The notes beneath the pieces are model-generated. The model did not search any database. It saw nothing but the letters and a program-made list of their open reading frames with translations, and was not told the DNA's origin. From the NCBI GenBank assembly GCA_004020645.1, contig SAQL01000022.1:61960-125959 (forward strand): a DNA stretch of 64,000 bases, written 5' to 3'. Within the stretch, counting starts at the first letter, position 1. Every line of letters begins with the position of its first letter. The position numbers were made by a program, and so were the translations under genes. The stretch comes from Mesorhizobium sp. GTDB taxonomy: Bacteria; Pseudomonadota; Alphaproteobacteria; Rhizobiales; Rhizobiaceae. Of this stretch, positions 26,570-34,443 are shown piece after piece.

Positions 26570-27898
26570 CTAGTCCACCGCCCTCAGCACTTCACGCACA
26601 TGGTCGATCAATTCGTTGATCTGGCCCTTGGTGATGATCAGCGGCGGCGACAGCGCGATGATGTCGCCGGTGGTGCGGATCAGCGCGCCGCGCTCGAACG
26701 CCTCGACGAAGGCCGAGAAGGCACGCTTGGTCGGACTGCCGGGAATGGGCGCCAGCTCGATCGCGCCGATCAGGCCGATGTTTCTGATGTCGATGACGTT
26801 CGGCTCGCCCTTCAGCGAATGCAGCGCGTCTTCCCAATACGGCGCCAGTTCCTCGCCGCGGGTCAGCAGGCCCTCTTCCTTGTAGGTGTCGAGCGTGCCG
26901 AGGGCTGCCGCACAGGCGAGCGGGTTGCCCGAATAGGTGTAGCCGTGGAAGAACTCGATCATATGCTCGGGGCCAGTCATGAAGGCGTCGTGGATTTCCT
27001 TCTTGACGAATACCGCGCCCATCGGGATGACGCCGTTGGAGACGCCCTTAGCGGTGGTCATGATATCGGGCGTGACGCCGAAATAGTCGGCGGCGAACGG
27101 CGTGCCGAGGCGGCCGAAGCCGGTGATGACCTCGTCGAAAATCAAAAGGATGCCGTGCTTGGTGCAGATCTCGCGCAGCCTCTCGAGATAGCCCTTCGGC
27201 GGCAGGATGACACCTGTGGAACCGGCCACCGGTTCGACGATGACGGCCGCGATGGTCGAGGCATCATGCAGCGCGACGATGCGCTCCAGTTCGTTGGCCA
27301 ATTCCGCGCCATGCTCGGGCACGCCCTTAGTGAACGAATTCTTCCCGGGCAGATGCGTGTGCGGCATGTGGTCAACGCCGCCGAGCAGCGTGCCGAACAT
27401 CTTGCGGTTGGTGACGATGCCGCCGACCGAAATCCCGCCGAAATTGACGCCGTGATAGCCGCGCTCGCGGCCGATCAGGCGGGTTCGTGAGCCCTCGCCT
27501 TTGGCGCGGTGATAGGCGATCGCCATCTTCAGCGCGGTCTCGACCGATTCCGATCCGGAATTGGTGAAGAATACGTGGTCCATGCCGTTCGGCGCGAGGT
27601 CGACCAAACGGTTCGCCAGTTCGAAGACGATCGGGTGGCCCATCTGGAACGCCGGCGCATAGTCGAGTTCGGCGGCCTGTTGCTGGATCGCCTCGGTGAT
27701 CTTCGGCCGGCAGTGGCCGGCATTGACGCACCACAGGCCAGCGGTGCCGTCGAGAACCTTGCGCCCGTCGCTCGTCGTGTAATGCATGTCCTTGGCGGAC
27801 ACCATCATGCGAGGCGCCTGTTTGAACTGCCGGTTTGCCGTGAACGGCATCCAGAATGCGCTGAGATCGTTCGGCGTGACTTTCAGCCGGTTGGACAT
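26570..27898 (-). CDS. Class III omega-aminotransferase (beta-alanine:pyruvate type)
   Basis: This 442-residue PLP enzyme has FTNSGSESVETALKMA for the phosphate pocket and LIFDEVITGFGRLG with the Asp that pairs with the pyridine nitrogen. The catalytic lysine is in MTTAKGVSNG. The start FWMPFTANRQFKQAPRM is characteristic of beta-alanine:pyruvate aminotransferases. It heads the catabolic operon and would convert beta-alanine or 3-aminoisobutyrate to malonate or methylmalonate semialdehyde. No matching semialdehyde dehydrogenase lies within the window. Confidence 0.93.
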   Translation of the reverse strand: MSNRLKVTPNDLSAFWMPFTANRQFKQAPRMMVSAKDMHYTTSDGRKVLDGTAGLWCVNAGHCRPKITEAIQQQAAELDYAPAFQMGHPIVFELANRLVDLAPNGMDHVFFTNSGSESVETALKMAIAYHRAKGEGSRTRLIGRERGYHGVNFGGISVGGIVTNRKMFGTLLGGVDHMPHTHLPGKNSFTKGVPEHGAELANELERIVALHDASTIAAVIVEPVAGSTGVILPPKGYLERLREICTKHGILLIFDEVITGFGRLGTPFAADYFGVTPDIMTTAKGVSNGVIPMGAVFVKKEIHDAFMTGPEHMIEFFHGYTYSGNPLACAAALGTLDTYKEEGLLTRGEELAPYWEDALHSLKGEPNVIDIRNIGLIGAIELAPIPGSPTKRAFSAFVEAFERGALIRTTGDIIALSPPLIITKGQINELIDHVREVLRAVD

Positions 27899-27992
27899 GA
27901 CCAAGACTTCCCCTTGTAACCTGTTTCGGTGCGGCTAACGCTTGGTCTTCCCGACACTTGGTCTCTGCTGCGTTTTCGTGCTACGCAAATTT

Positions 27993-28008
27993 TTGACCGG
28001 TTGGACAA
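27993..28008. promoter_or_regulatory. Candidate TetR/RutR-like operator
   Basis: TTGACCGGTTGGACAA has inverted TTGACC/GGACAA arms in a 16-bp frame that resembles the E. coli RutR box TTGACCAnnTGGTCAA. It lies in the 243-bp divergent region between the aminotransferase operon and the TetR gene. Related TTGGTC motifs are at 27942 and 27958, and TGGTCCA occurs at 28093 and 28106, 13 bp apart. Confidence 0.5.
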
Positions 28009-28141
28009 ACGTTAGCACCGCCCTGTCGGCGGTCAAGGGATTACTAGCGGAAATGCGGCAGCTGAAGCGCGCTCCACAGACCGGAGAAAAACTGGTCCAG
28101 AGAATTGGTCCAGACGACCCTCGCGGCAATGTCCTGCGCGG

Positions 28142-28783
28142 ATGACGACAGGCATGGACATCCCCGCCCCTCGCCGCACCCGCATTCAGCAGCAAAAACG
28201 CGAGCTGATCCTGGAGGCGGCGCTCGAGGTGTTCTCAACCAACGGCTTTCGCGGCTCGACCATCGACCAGATCGCCGAAGCCGCCGGCATGTCGAAGCCG
28301 AACCTGCTCTACTATTTCCGCCGCAAGGAGGACATCCACGAGACGCTGATGAAGCGGCTTCTGGACACCTGGCTGGCGCCGCTGCGCGAGCTCGACGACA
28401 TCGGCGATCCGCTGACCGAATTGCGCAGCTACATCAGGCGCAAGCTCGAAATGGCGCGCGATTTCCCTAGGGAAAGCCGCCTGTTCGCCAACGAGATCCT
28501 GCAGGGCGCGCCGCGCATCATGCCGATGCTGGAGGGCGAGTTGAAGACGTTGGTCGACGAGAAGGCCGCCGTCATCAAGGGCTGGATGCGCGCCGGCAAG
28601 ATCGCCCGGACCGACCCTTGGCACCTGATCTTCTCGATCTGGGCGACGACGCAGCACTATGCCGACTTCGACGTTCAGGTCCGCGCCGTGCTCGGCCCCG
28701 ACCGCGGCGGCGACGGCCGCTTCGAGGACGCGGCAAGGTTTCTCGAGCAATTGTTCATCGACGGGCTGAAGCCAAAGGGCTAA
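28142..28783 (+). CDS. TetR-family regulator, RutR-like
   Basis: This 213-residue repressor has a TetR HTH at residues 20-65 (AALEVFSTNGFRGSTIDQIA, then AGMSKPNLLYYFRRKEDI). Its C-terminal domain contains FSIWATTQHYADFDVQVRAV, the hallmark of the RutR/YcdC branch, whose members bind uracil or thymine. It is divergent from the beta-alanine aminotransferase operon. Together these strongly suggest a pyrimidine-responsive repressor of the pathway. Confidence 0.92.
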   Translation: MTTGMDIPAPRRTRIQQQKRELILEAALEVFSTNGFRGSTIDQIAEAAGMSKPNLLYYFRRKEDIHETLMKRLLDTWLAPLRELDDIGDPLTELRSYIRRKLEMARDFPRESRLFANEILQGAPRIMPMLEGELKTLVDEKAAVIKGWMRAGKIARTDPWHLIFSIWATTQHYADFDVQVRAVLGPDRGGDGRFEDAARFLEQLFIDGLKPKG

Positions 28784-28848
28784 CTCTCGTTTCGCCATCC
28801 TGAGGTCTGCGCTGCGTCGCTCCGCTCAATGACATGGAGGCTCCAAGC

Positions 28849-29670
28849 ATGGAACTGAACGGCAAGACCGTCCTCATCACCGGATCGACAGACGGCGTCG
28901 GCCGCGTTGTAGCGCAAAGGCTCGGCGCCGACGGCGCGCGGGTCCTGGTGCATGGCCGCGATGCGACACGGGGCAAGGCGACGGTCGCCGAGATCGAAGC
29001 CGCCGGCGGCAAGGCCGAGCTTCTCGTCGCCGACCTCTCGTCCCTGGCTGAGGTCCGCCGCCTCGCCGAGGCCGTGCACGCCAGGACCGACCGACTGGAC
29101 ATTCTCATCAACAACGCCGGCATCGGTACCGCAGGCACCAAACGACAGGTCAGCGCCGACGGCTACGAACTGCGCTTTGCCGTCAACTACCTCGCCGGCT
29201 TCCTGCTCACATCAGAGCTTCTGCCGCTGCTCAAGGCGAGCGCGCCGGCGCGCATCGTCAACGTCGCCTCGGCCGGCCAGCAGGCGATCGATTTCGACGA
29301 TGTCATGCTGACCCGCAACTACGACGGCGTCCGCGCCTACTGCCAGAGCAAGCTGGCGCAGATCATGTTCACCATCGATCTGGCGCAGGAACTGAAGGGC
29401 ACCAATGTGACCGTCAACAGCCTGCATCCCGCAAGCTACATGAACACGACCATGGTCCAGCAGGCAGGCATCACGCCGTGGAACTCGGTCGAGACCGGCG
29501 CCGATTCCATTCTCAACCTTGCCACGTCGCCGGCGCTCGAAGGGCGGAGCGGCCTCTATTTCGACGGCCAGAATGAATCTCGCGCCAACGCGCAAGCCTA
29601 TGACGCAAAGGCAAGGCAGCAATTGCGGACATTGAGCCTTGACCTCGTCGGGCGCCCCTCCCCGATATGA
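28849..29670 (+). CDS. Short-chain dehydrogenase/reductase
   Basis: This 273-residue Rossmann enzyme has the cofactor motif TGSTDGVG, the NNAG motif, the catalytic serine in VNVASAGQ and the YCQSKLAQ (YxxxK) motif. An Arg near the second strand (VHGRDATRG) suggests NADP preference. The ATG at 28849 has GGAGG upstream; an ATG 15 bases earlier would overlap the ribosome-binding site. It resembles the WW-domain-oxidoreductase/retinol-dehydrogenase-like branch. The substrate is unknown, and it does not belong to the pyrimidine pathway. Confidence 0.88.
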   Translation: MELNGKTVLITGSTDGVGRVVAQRLGADGARVLVHGRDATRGKATVAEIEAAGGKAELLVADLSSLAEVRRLAEAVHARTDRLDILINNAGIGTAGTKRQVSADGYELRFAVNYLAGFLLTSELLPLLKASAPARIVNVASAGQQAIDFDDVMLTRNYDGVRAYCQSKLAQIMFTIDLAQELKGTNVTVNSLHPASYMNTTMVQQAGITPWNSVETGADSILNLATSPALEGRSGLYFDGQNESRANAQAYDAKARQQLRTLSLDLVGRPSPI

Positions 29671-29683
29671 AGGAACGGCATTC

Positions 29684-29782
29684 ATGACTGAGAAATGTCG
29701 TGGTCTTCGGCAGCTCGTCCGGCATCAGCCTCGGCGCGGAAAGCTGCTTGGCCCGGGTATGAAGGTGACCATCACCGGCTGA
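29684..29782 (+). pseudogene. Decayed 5' fragment of a second SDR gene
   Basis: Reading across frames gives MTEK, then VVVFGSSSGISLGAE, then MKVTITG, which together recall the N-terminal Rossmann motif of an SDR of the type VVVFGGSSGIGLGAAKLL. At least two frameshifts are needed and nothing recognisable continues after 29782. It follows a complete SDR gene and abuts a family A repeat, so it looks like the stump of a deleted gene. Confidence 0.45.
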
Positions 29783-29832
29783 AGGGTGCATGGCGCAGCC
29801 TTGGCGGGGCCGGCCTGCGATTTGCCGCATGG

Positions 29833-29903
29833 TGCATGTCATCCCAAACCTGCCGTCGGGCTTTGACCCGAGGGTGCGCAGCGGTTTGGGATAACGACAT
29901 GCA
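29833..29903. repeat. Dispersed palindromic repeat, family A, copy 3
   Basis: The ends TGCATGTCATCCCAAACC and GGTTTGGGATAACGACATGCA are inverted around ACCCGAGGGTGCGCAGC. It is homologous to the copies at 1829 and 14743 and lies between the SDR fragment and the DUF3592 gene. Confidence 0.85.
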
Positions 29904-29937
29904 AAAACAAGCGGTATTGCACGCTGTTCGAAAAGGC

Positions 29938-30432
29938 TCAATCGGACGTCAGGCCGGGCCAGAAGGCCAGCGCCATTAGCCCGGCGATAATGGCATACCA
30001 GACCGCCGTATGGGTTGCCTTCATGATCGGCCGCCCCACTTCCCGTGCCCGGTTCGGATGCAGGGGGTCATACATGACCTTTACCGCCGCTCCGACCGAA
30101 CCGGTCATGTTATTGACCGGCAAATGCGATTCAAAGCGCCAGATCTTGCCGAGGCGATCGGCGAATTCGATGGTCGGCGTCCTGGGCGAGTCGTCGGACA
30201 TCTTTATCTCCACCACCTTGCCTGTCACATAGACGCGACGGTGCCGAAGCACGAGATCGCCATAGGTGTGGGGAACGACAAGCACCAGGAAAAAGAGACC
30301 GCAGACGAAGCACCAGAGTTGGATATCGCTCGGAAAATAGCCGAATGTTTCGGCAAGCGCCCGAAGCGGCGAGAGCGCGAGGTGAAAGGCCTGCGAAACG
30401 CTTCCCCAGAAGCTATTCCAGCTTTGCTCCAT
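29938..30432 (-). CDS. DUF3592-type membrane protein
   Basis: This 164-residue protein has two predicted membrane segments, near residues 38-58 (LWCFVCGLFFLVLVVPHTYG) and at the C terminus (AVWYAIIAGLMALAFWPGL). Between them is the beta-rich DUF3592 core: TGKVVEIKMSDDSPRTPTIE, a phenylalanine-rich strand, then VKVMYDPLHPNRAREV. I chose the ATG at 30432 for its GGAG ribosome-binding site. The function of DUF3592 proteins is unknown. Confidence 0.75.
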   Translation of the reverse strand: MEQSWNSFWGSVSQAFHLALSPLRALAETFGYFPSDIQLWCFVCGLFFLVLVVPHTYGDLVLRHRRVYVTGKVVEIKMSDDSPRTPTIEFADRLGKIWRFESHLPVNNMTGSVGAAVKVMYDPLHPNRAREVGRPIMKATHTAVWYAIIAGLMALAFWPGLTSD

Positions 30433-30534
30433 AAAGGCTCCGACAAGCGAAACTGAGCCAATCATACGAGGCAATCGCAACAGAGCGATTAATGCGCAGA
30501 TGACAATTCATACCATATCGGCTGCGCCATTCCT

Positions 30535-30912
30535 TTAAAGCGCCTGGCCCATCAGCGCCAGAAACCCTCCGGTCAGCGCGACATTGCCGACAAAGCCATT
30601 GATGCGGGCGGCGCGCTCGGGCCCCTGATAATCCCAGAAATTGTGGAACATCGGGGTGGCGGCAATTAGGAACAGTACCAGGCACAGAGCGGCGGCAGCG
30701 GTCCAGACACCTGATATCACCAGCGCTCCGGAAACGATCTGCAGAACGATCCCCAGCCACAGCATCAGCCGCGCCTGCGGCACGCCGCGTGTCGTCATCA
30801 GCTGGGTCAGGAAGCCTGCATTCTGGATGTTGCGCAGGCCGGCAAAGACAAAGGCGCCGCCAAGCAGCAGGTGTGCGACAGCCAGAATCTCATTCTCAAA
30901 ATTCGACAACAT
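30535..30912 (-). CDS. DoxX-family membrane protein
   Basis: This 125-residue protein with four predicted helices has HLLLGGAFVFAGLRNIQN and MLWLGIVLQIVSGALVISG, typical of DoxX/SURF4-like proteins. The C-terminal FWDYQGPERAARINGFVGNV is also characteristic. It is the last gene of a three-gene minus-strand set after Rrf2 and the CMD protein. DoxX proteins are often linked to thiol or electrophile stress, which fits its neighbours. Confidence 0.85.
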   Translation of the reverse strand: MLSNFENEILAVAHLLLGGAFVFAGLRNIQNAGFLTQLMTTRGVPQARLMLWLGIVLQIVSGALVISGVWTAAAALCLVLFLIAATPMFHNFWDYQGPERAARINGFVGNVALTGGFLALMGQAL

Positions 30913-30973
30913 GTTCTTGATCCCAAAGCAAAAAGAGACGCGCGACGTAAAGGCCGCGCGTCAGTCCGTCCGC

Positions 30974-31438
30974 TCAAGCGGCCCTGGCTGCCGCTACCGG
31001 ATGAATGGCGTGAAAGGAGACGCAGAGCCGGTTCCAGGTGTTGATCATGCCGATCGCGACGGACAGCTTGACCAGTTCCTCTTCCGAGAAGTGTTCAAGC
31101 GTTTTTGCGTAGAGATCATCCGGCACGCCGCTGTCGGCGATCTTCGTCACCACGTCGGTCCAGGCGAAGGCAGCGCGTTCGCGCTCGGAAAACAGCGGCG
31201 ATTCCTTCCAGGCGGAGACGAGATAGAGCCGCTGTTCGGTCTCGCCATCGTGGCGCGCCTCGCGGCTGTGCATCTCGACGCAATACGAACAGCCATTGAT
31301 CTGCGACGCCCGCAGCTTGATCAGGTGCAGCAGGCTTTTCTCGAGCCCGCATTCGTCGACCGCCTTGTTGAGCGCCGATACCGCTTTCATGATTTCCGGC
31401 GCCGCGCCGAAGAATTGCAGCCTCTGCTTCATCGTCAT
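30974..31438 (-). CDS. Carboxymuconolactone-decarboxylase-family (AhpD-like) protein
   Basis: This 154-residue all-helical protein has the redox motif NGCSYCVEMHSREAR (CxxC plus His), the signature of AhpD-like peroxidase-associated members of the CMD family. LIKLRASQ precedes it, and ERERAAFAWTDVVTKI lies about 30 residues after it. It probably reduces peroxides or protects thiols rather than decarboxylating. It is downstream of an Rrf2 regulator and upstream of DoxX, consistent with a small stress operon. Confidence 0.9.
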   Translation of the reverse strand: MTMKQRLQFFGAAPEIMKAVSALNKAVDECGLEKSLLHLIKLRASQINGCSYCVEMHSREARHDGETEQRLYLVSAWKESPLFSERERAAFAWTDVVTKIADSGVPDDLYAKTLEHFSEEELVKLSVAIGMINTWNRLCVSFHAIHPVAAARAA

Positions 31439-31444
31439 TACCTT

Positions 31445-31963
31445 TCACGCTTGCTTGGTTGAACTCGATTTCTGCGGTCGCTGATGGCGCTCGACAAAGG
31501 CGCAGTTCGCGGCGACTGAACGGGGATCGGCATCGCTCACGTATTCCGCCACGATGTCGGACAGCCGCGCCTCGGCAAGAGCGACGCGATAGGCGCGTTC
31601 GGCGTTCAGCATCGCGACGCTGATGCCGCAGGGTTTGACGTAAACCGAGGCATCGAGCCTGGCCGGCCCGCGCTGACGGATTTCGCCGCAGCGGAAGGCC
31701 GGTTCGTGTCCTTCCAGGGCGAGCACGATGTCGAGCAGCGTTATGCGCTCGGCCGGCCGCGCCAGCCGGTAACCGCCCGATGGTCCCGGCAGCGATTCCA
31801 GGATGCCCGACGCCGTCAGCGCGTTGAGATGCTTGAGGAGATAGCTCGGCGACAGGCCGAAAGCTTCCGCCATCGCAGCACCCGGCATGGTCGCTGCGCC
31901 TTTGATACCGGCAAGCATCGCGGCGCAGTGGATGGCCGCTTCAACGCCCTCGCCCAGCTTCAT
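31445..31963 (-). CDS. Rrf2-family transcriptional regulator
   Basis: This 172-residue winged-helix regulator starts MKLGEGVEAAIHCAAMLAG. The recognition region is FGLSPSYLLKHLNALTASGI and the wing is PSGGYRLARPAERITLLDIV. Only scattered cysteines (FRCGEI, KPCGIS, ANCAFV) follow, not the close Cys cluster of IscR, so Fe-S binding is uncertain. I prefer the ATG at 31963 because GGAG lies nine bases upstream; the ATG at 31978 has no ribosome-binding site. It probably autoregulates through the inverted repeat upstream. Confidence 0.88.
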   Translation of the reverse strand: MKLGEGVEAAIHCAAMLAGIKGAATMPGAAMAEAFGLSPSYLLKHLNALTASGILESLPGPSGGYRLARPAERITLLDIVLALEGHEPAFRCGEIRQRGPARLDASVYVKPCGISVAMLNAERAYRVALAEARLSDIVAEYVSDADPRSVAANCAFVERHQRPQKSSSTKQA

Positions 31964-31996
31964 CGTGCTGATCTCCATTCATGGATATTTATTATC

Positions 31997-32015
31997 GCGG
32001 ATAATTTTTATCCGC
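31997..32015. promoter_or_regulatory. Inverted-repeat operator of the Rrf2 operon
   Basis: GCGGATAATTTTTATCCGC is a perfect 8-bp inverted repeat with a 3-bp spacer, centred 43 bp upstream of the preferred Rrf2 start. Size and AT-rich centre fit an Rrf2 dimer site overlapping the promoter. Confidence 0.7.
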
Positions 32016-32310
32016 AATAGGAAATGTCCCAGTTTGGAGATTCGGTGGCGGATTTGTGACGCTCCAGGAATTCCGGCACCTGATCCTTCAGATCGTTGCG
32101 CCGCCCCTTTATTGCCCTGCGGGCGCCAGTTTGCAGGACTTCGGTTCCTCGCCCACGTGGAGCGGGGGAGAGGTGGCCCAGCGAAGCCGGGACGGAGAGG
32201 GGGACGACAGTCGCGAAGCCAGAACCGGTGAAGGATCGGGGCGCGAGCAAGATGGAAGGCCTTCGATAGTGGGTCAGTTTGAAATTACGGCACCATGGCA
32301 GGTGACCCAC

Positions 32311-32577
32311 TCAGTCCTCGTGCGCTGGCGGGTTGACCGCTGAGACGTATCTCTCCTCGATCCAAATCGAATGCATGTAGGCTGGTTCTCCAAAGACCTC
32401 GCCGACCTCCAACTCCAGCAAGTGTGTCCCCGAATCATTCGTGACGCTGATAACCTCAAATTTTCGACCGACGCATCCGAGGAAAAGTTCTTTGGTGCGC
32501 ATCTCGTCGCCAGGAAGATCATCCTTAAGGTCCTCGGGCACACCAATGACGGTCACTATGGCACCCGCCGAAATCAT
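32311..32577 (-). CDS. Small hypothetical protein inside the TIR element
   Basis: This 88-residue acidic protein (MISAGAIVTVIGVPEDLKDD at the start) has mixed beta character and no membrane segment. Its ATG overlaps the stop of the transposase remnant as TAATG, so it could be translationally coupled. I recognise no family. Whether it is a passenger gene or chance ORF is open, but the intact frame within a decayed element is notable. Confidence 0.45.
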   Translation of the reverse strand: MISAGAIVTVIGVPEDLKDDLPGDEMRTKELFLGCVGRKFEVISVTNDSGTHLLELEVGEVFGEPAYMHSIWIEERYVSAVNPPAHED

Positions 32578-32879
32578 TAAGACGCCTCCAACGCTGAGAG
32601 CTTAGCGCGCTCACTTTGTAGGGCCCACGTACGATCGGCTTCTCGGCTTCCTTCGCTTCGATCAGCCACGATATCGCCAATCTCGCAAAGCTTGCCAGTC
32701 ACGCCAGCGGCCATCGTTGGGGTCATGCGCAGTGAAGCATGAATGCGAACGAAGTTGTAGTACATAAGGTGCAGCGCCACGGCATTGTCGTGAGCCTCCA
32801 CCTTCTTGGAAAAGCCGTTTGTCAGGCGGGTGAAGCGGCGTATTGCATCCTTGAAGATGGCACGCGCTTCCGCCTCTTT
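32577..32879 (-). pseudogene. C-terminal fragment of a DDE transposase
   Basis: The frame is open from just after a TAG at 32882 to the TAA at 32577, with no start codon at its beginning. It encodes AIRRFTRLTNGFSKKVEAHD followed by NAVALHLMYYNFVRIHASLR and MTPTMAAGVT, the typical last catalytic-domain helices of an IS transposase of the group with RxTRLTNxFSKK and YNFxRIHxTLR motifs. The N-terminal two thirds is missing, so it is inactive. I do not assign the IS family with confidence. Confidence 0.75.
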
Positions 32880-33123
32880 CTAGACGGGCGGATAGGCGAA
32901 AGCGCCTATTGATCGGGGCTGAATTTCAAACTGACCCACTACCAAGCCATCAGGGGCCCCGAACAGTTCCCAGCCGCCGCGAAGGCCCCTCTCCTTCCCG
33001 GCTTCGCCGGGCCACCTCTCCCCACTTCGTGGGGCGAGGAACCCAAGTTCTGCGGAGTTGCACGCTCGGGTGCCGAACGAACCTCCTCTGCCCAAGGAGA
33101 CAGATGGCTCACCCGTCCGCTCC

Positions 33124-34443
33124 CTACTCTGCCGCCACCTTGGCCATCGGGTTGTTCGGATGCGTCGTCCAATTGGCGTAGACCGGCGACACCGGTCTGC
33201 CGGTGCGCTGATCGATTACGCCGGCCGCCAGCGGTTCCATGGTGATACAGTTCTCGACCGGGCAGACATTGACGCAGAGATTGCAGCCGACGCATTCGGC
33301 CTCGATCACCTCGAAATGCCTCTTGCCGTCGACCATGCTGGTGATCGCCTGATGCGAAGTGTCCTCGCAGGCGATGTGGCAGCGGCCGCATTTGATGCAG
33401 GCCTCCTGGTCGATATGCGCCTTGGCGACGTAGTTGAGGTTGAGATACTGCCAGTCGGTGACGTTGGGCGTTGCACGGCCGACGATGTCGTCGAGCGAGG
33501 CATGGCCCTTCTCGTCCATCCAGTTTTCCAGGCCGGTGATCATCTCCTGCACGATCTTGAAGCCGTAGGTCATCGCCGCCGTGCACACCTGCACATTGCC
33601 GGCGCCGAGCGCCATGAATTCGGCGGCGTCGCGCCACGTGGTGATGCCGCCGATACCGGAGATCGGCAGGCCATGCGTTTCCGGATCGCGGGCGATCTCG
33701 GCGACCATGTTCATGGCGATCGGCTTCACCGCCGGGCCGCAATAGCCGCCATGCGAACCCTTGCCGTCGATCGTCGGCTCCGGTGCGAAGCTATCGAGAT
33801 TGACGCCGGTGATCGAATTGATGGTGTTGATCAGCGATACCGCGTCTGTGCCGCCGGCAAGGGCGGCTCGCGCCGGCTTGCGTATGTCGGTGATGTTGGG
33901 CGTCAGCTTGGTGATGACAGGCATGCGGGTGTTGGCCTTGCACCAGCGCACCACCATTTCGATGTATTCCGGCACCTGGCCGACGGCGGCACCCATGCCG
34001 CGTTCCGACATGCCGTGCGGGCAGCCGAAATTGAGCTCGATGCCATCGGCCCCGGTCTCCTCGACCACCGGCAGGATCGCCTTCCACGCATGTTCCTCGC
34101 AAGGCACCATCAGCGAGACGACGATGGCGCGGTCGGGCCAGTCCATCTTGACCTGCTTTATCTCGCGCAGATTGACCTGCAGGTCGCGGTCGGTGATCAG
34201 CTCAATATTGTTCAAACCGAGCAGGCGGCGGTCGGCGCCCCAGATCGCGCCGTAACGCGGACCGTTGACGTTAACCACCGGCGGACCTTCTTCGCCGAGC
34301 GTCTTCCACACCACGCCGCCCCAGCCCGCCTTAAAGGCGCGGATAACGTTGTAGGCCTTGTCGGTCGGCGGCGCCGAAGCCAGCCAGAACGGATTCGGCG
34401 ATTTGATGCCGACGAAATTGTTGCGGATGTCTGCCATGCTCAT
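33124..34443 (-). CDS. preA: NAD-dependent dihydropyrimidine dehydrogenase subunit PreA
   Basis: This 439-residue protein is a dihydroorotate-dehydrogenase-like FMN barrel with FVGIKSPNPFWLASAPPTDK at the N terminus, ELNFGCPHGMSERGMG, and a C-terminal pair of 4Fe-4S clusters (CIKCGRCHIAC and CVGCNLCVNVCP). PreA reduces uracil or thymine to the 5,6-dihydro compound using electrons from PreT. The ATG overlaps the preT stop by four bases. It catalyses step one of the pathway whose later steps are encoded at 23.7-27.9 kb. Confidence 0.96.
   Translation of the reverse strand: MSMADIRNNFVGIKSPNPFWLASAPPTDKAYNVIRAFKAGWGGVVWKTLGEEGPPVVNVNGPRYGAIWGADRRLLGLNNIELITDRDLQVNLREIKQVKMDWPDRAIVVSLMVPCEEHAWKAILPVVEETGADGIELNFGCPHGMSERGMGAAVGQVPEYIEMVVRWCKANTRMPVITKLTPNITDIRKPARAALAGGTDAVSLINTINSITGVNLDSFAPEPTIDGKGSHGGYCGPAVKPIAMNMVAEIARDPETHGLPISGIGGITTWRDAAEFMALGAGNVQVCTAAMTYGFKIVQEMITGLENWMDEKGHASLDDIVGRATPNVTDWQYLNLNYVAKAHIDQEACIKCGRCHIACEDTSHQAITSMVDGKRHFEVIEAECVGCNLCVNVCPVENCITMEPLAAGVIDQRTGRPVSPVYANWTTHPNNPMAKVAAE

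Larger units (their letters stand above)
32267..32941. mobile_element. Degenerate insertion element with perfect 20-bp terminal inverted repeats
   Basis: Both ends carry the same 20-base terminal repeat, opening TAGTGGGTCAG and continuing TTTGAAATT, at 32267-32286 and inverted at 32922-32941. Inside, next to the right end, is the C-terminal part of a DDE transposase, and next to the left end an 88-residue ORF. The element is too short for a full transposase and is probably non-autonomous. I see no clear target-site duplication. Confidence 0.75.
32140..33044. repeat. Palindromic repeat split by a TIR element
   Basis: The left arm 32140-32203 (GGGGGAGAGGTGGCCCAGCG inside it) and right arm 32986-33044 are inverted near-copies sharing GGTTCCTCGCCC, GAGAGGTGGCCC and GCGAAGCCGGGA. 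The 675-bp element at 32267-32941 lies between the arms, so the older repeat appears to have been interrupted by it. Outside the element there is no gene here. Confidence 0.7.
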
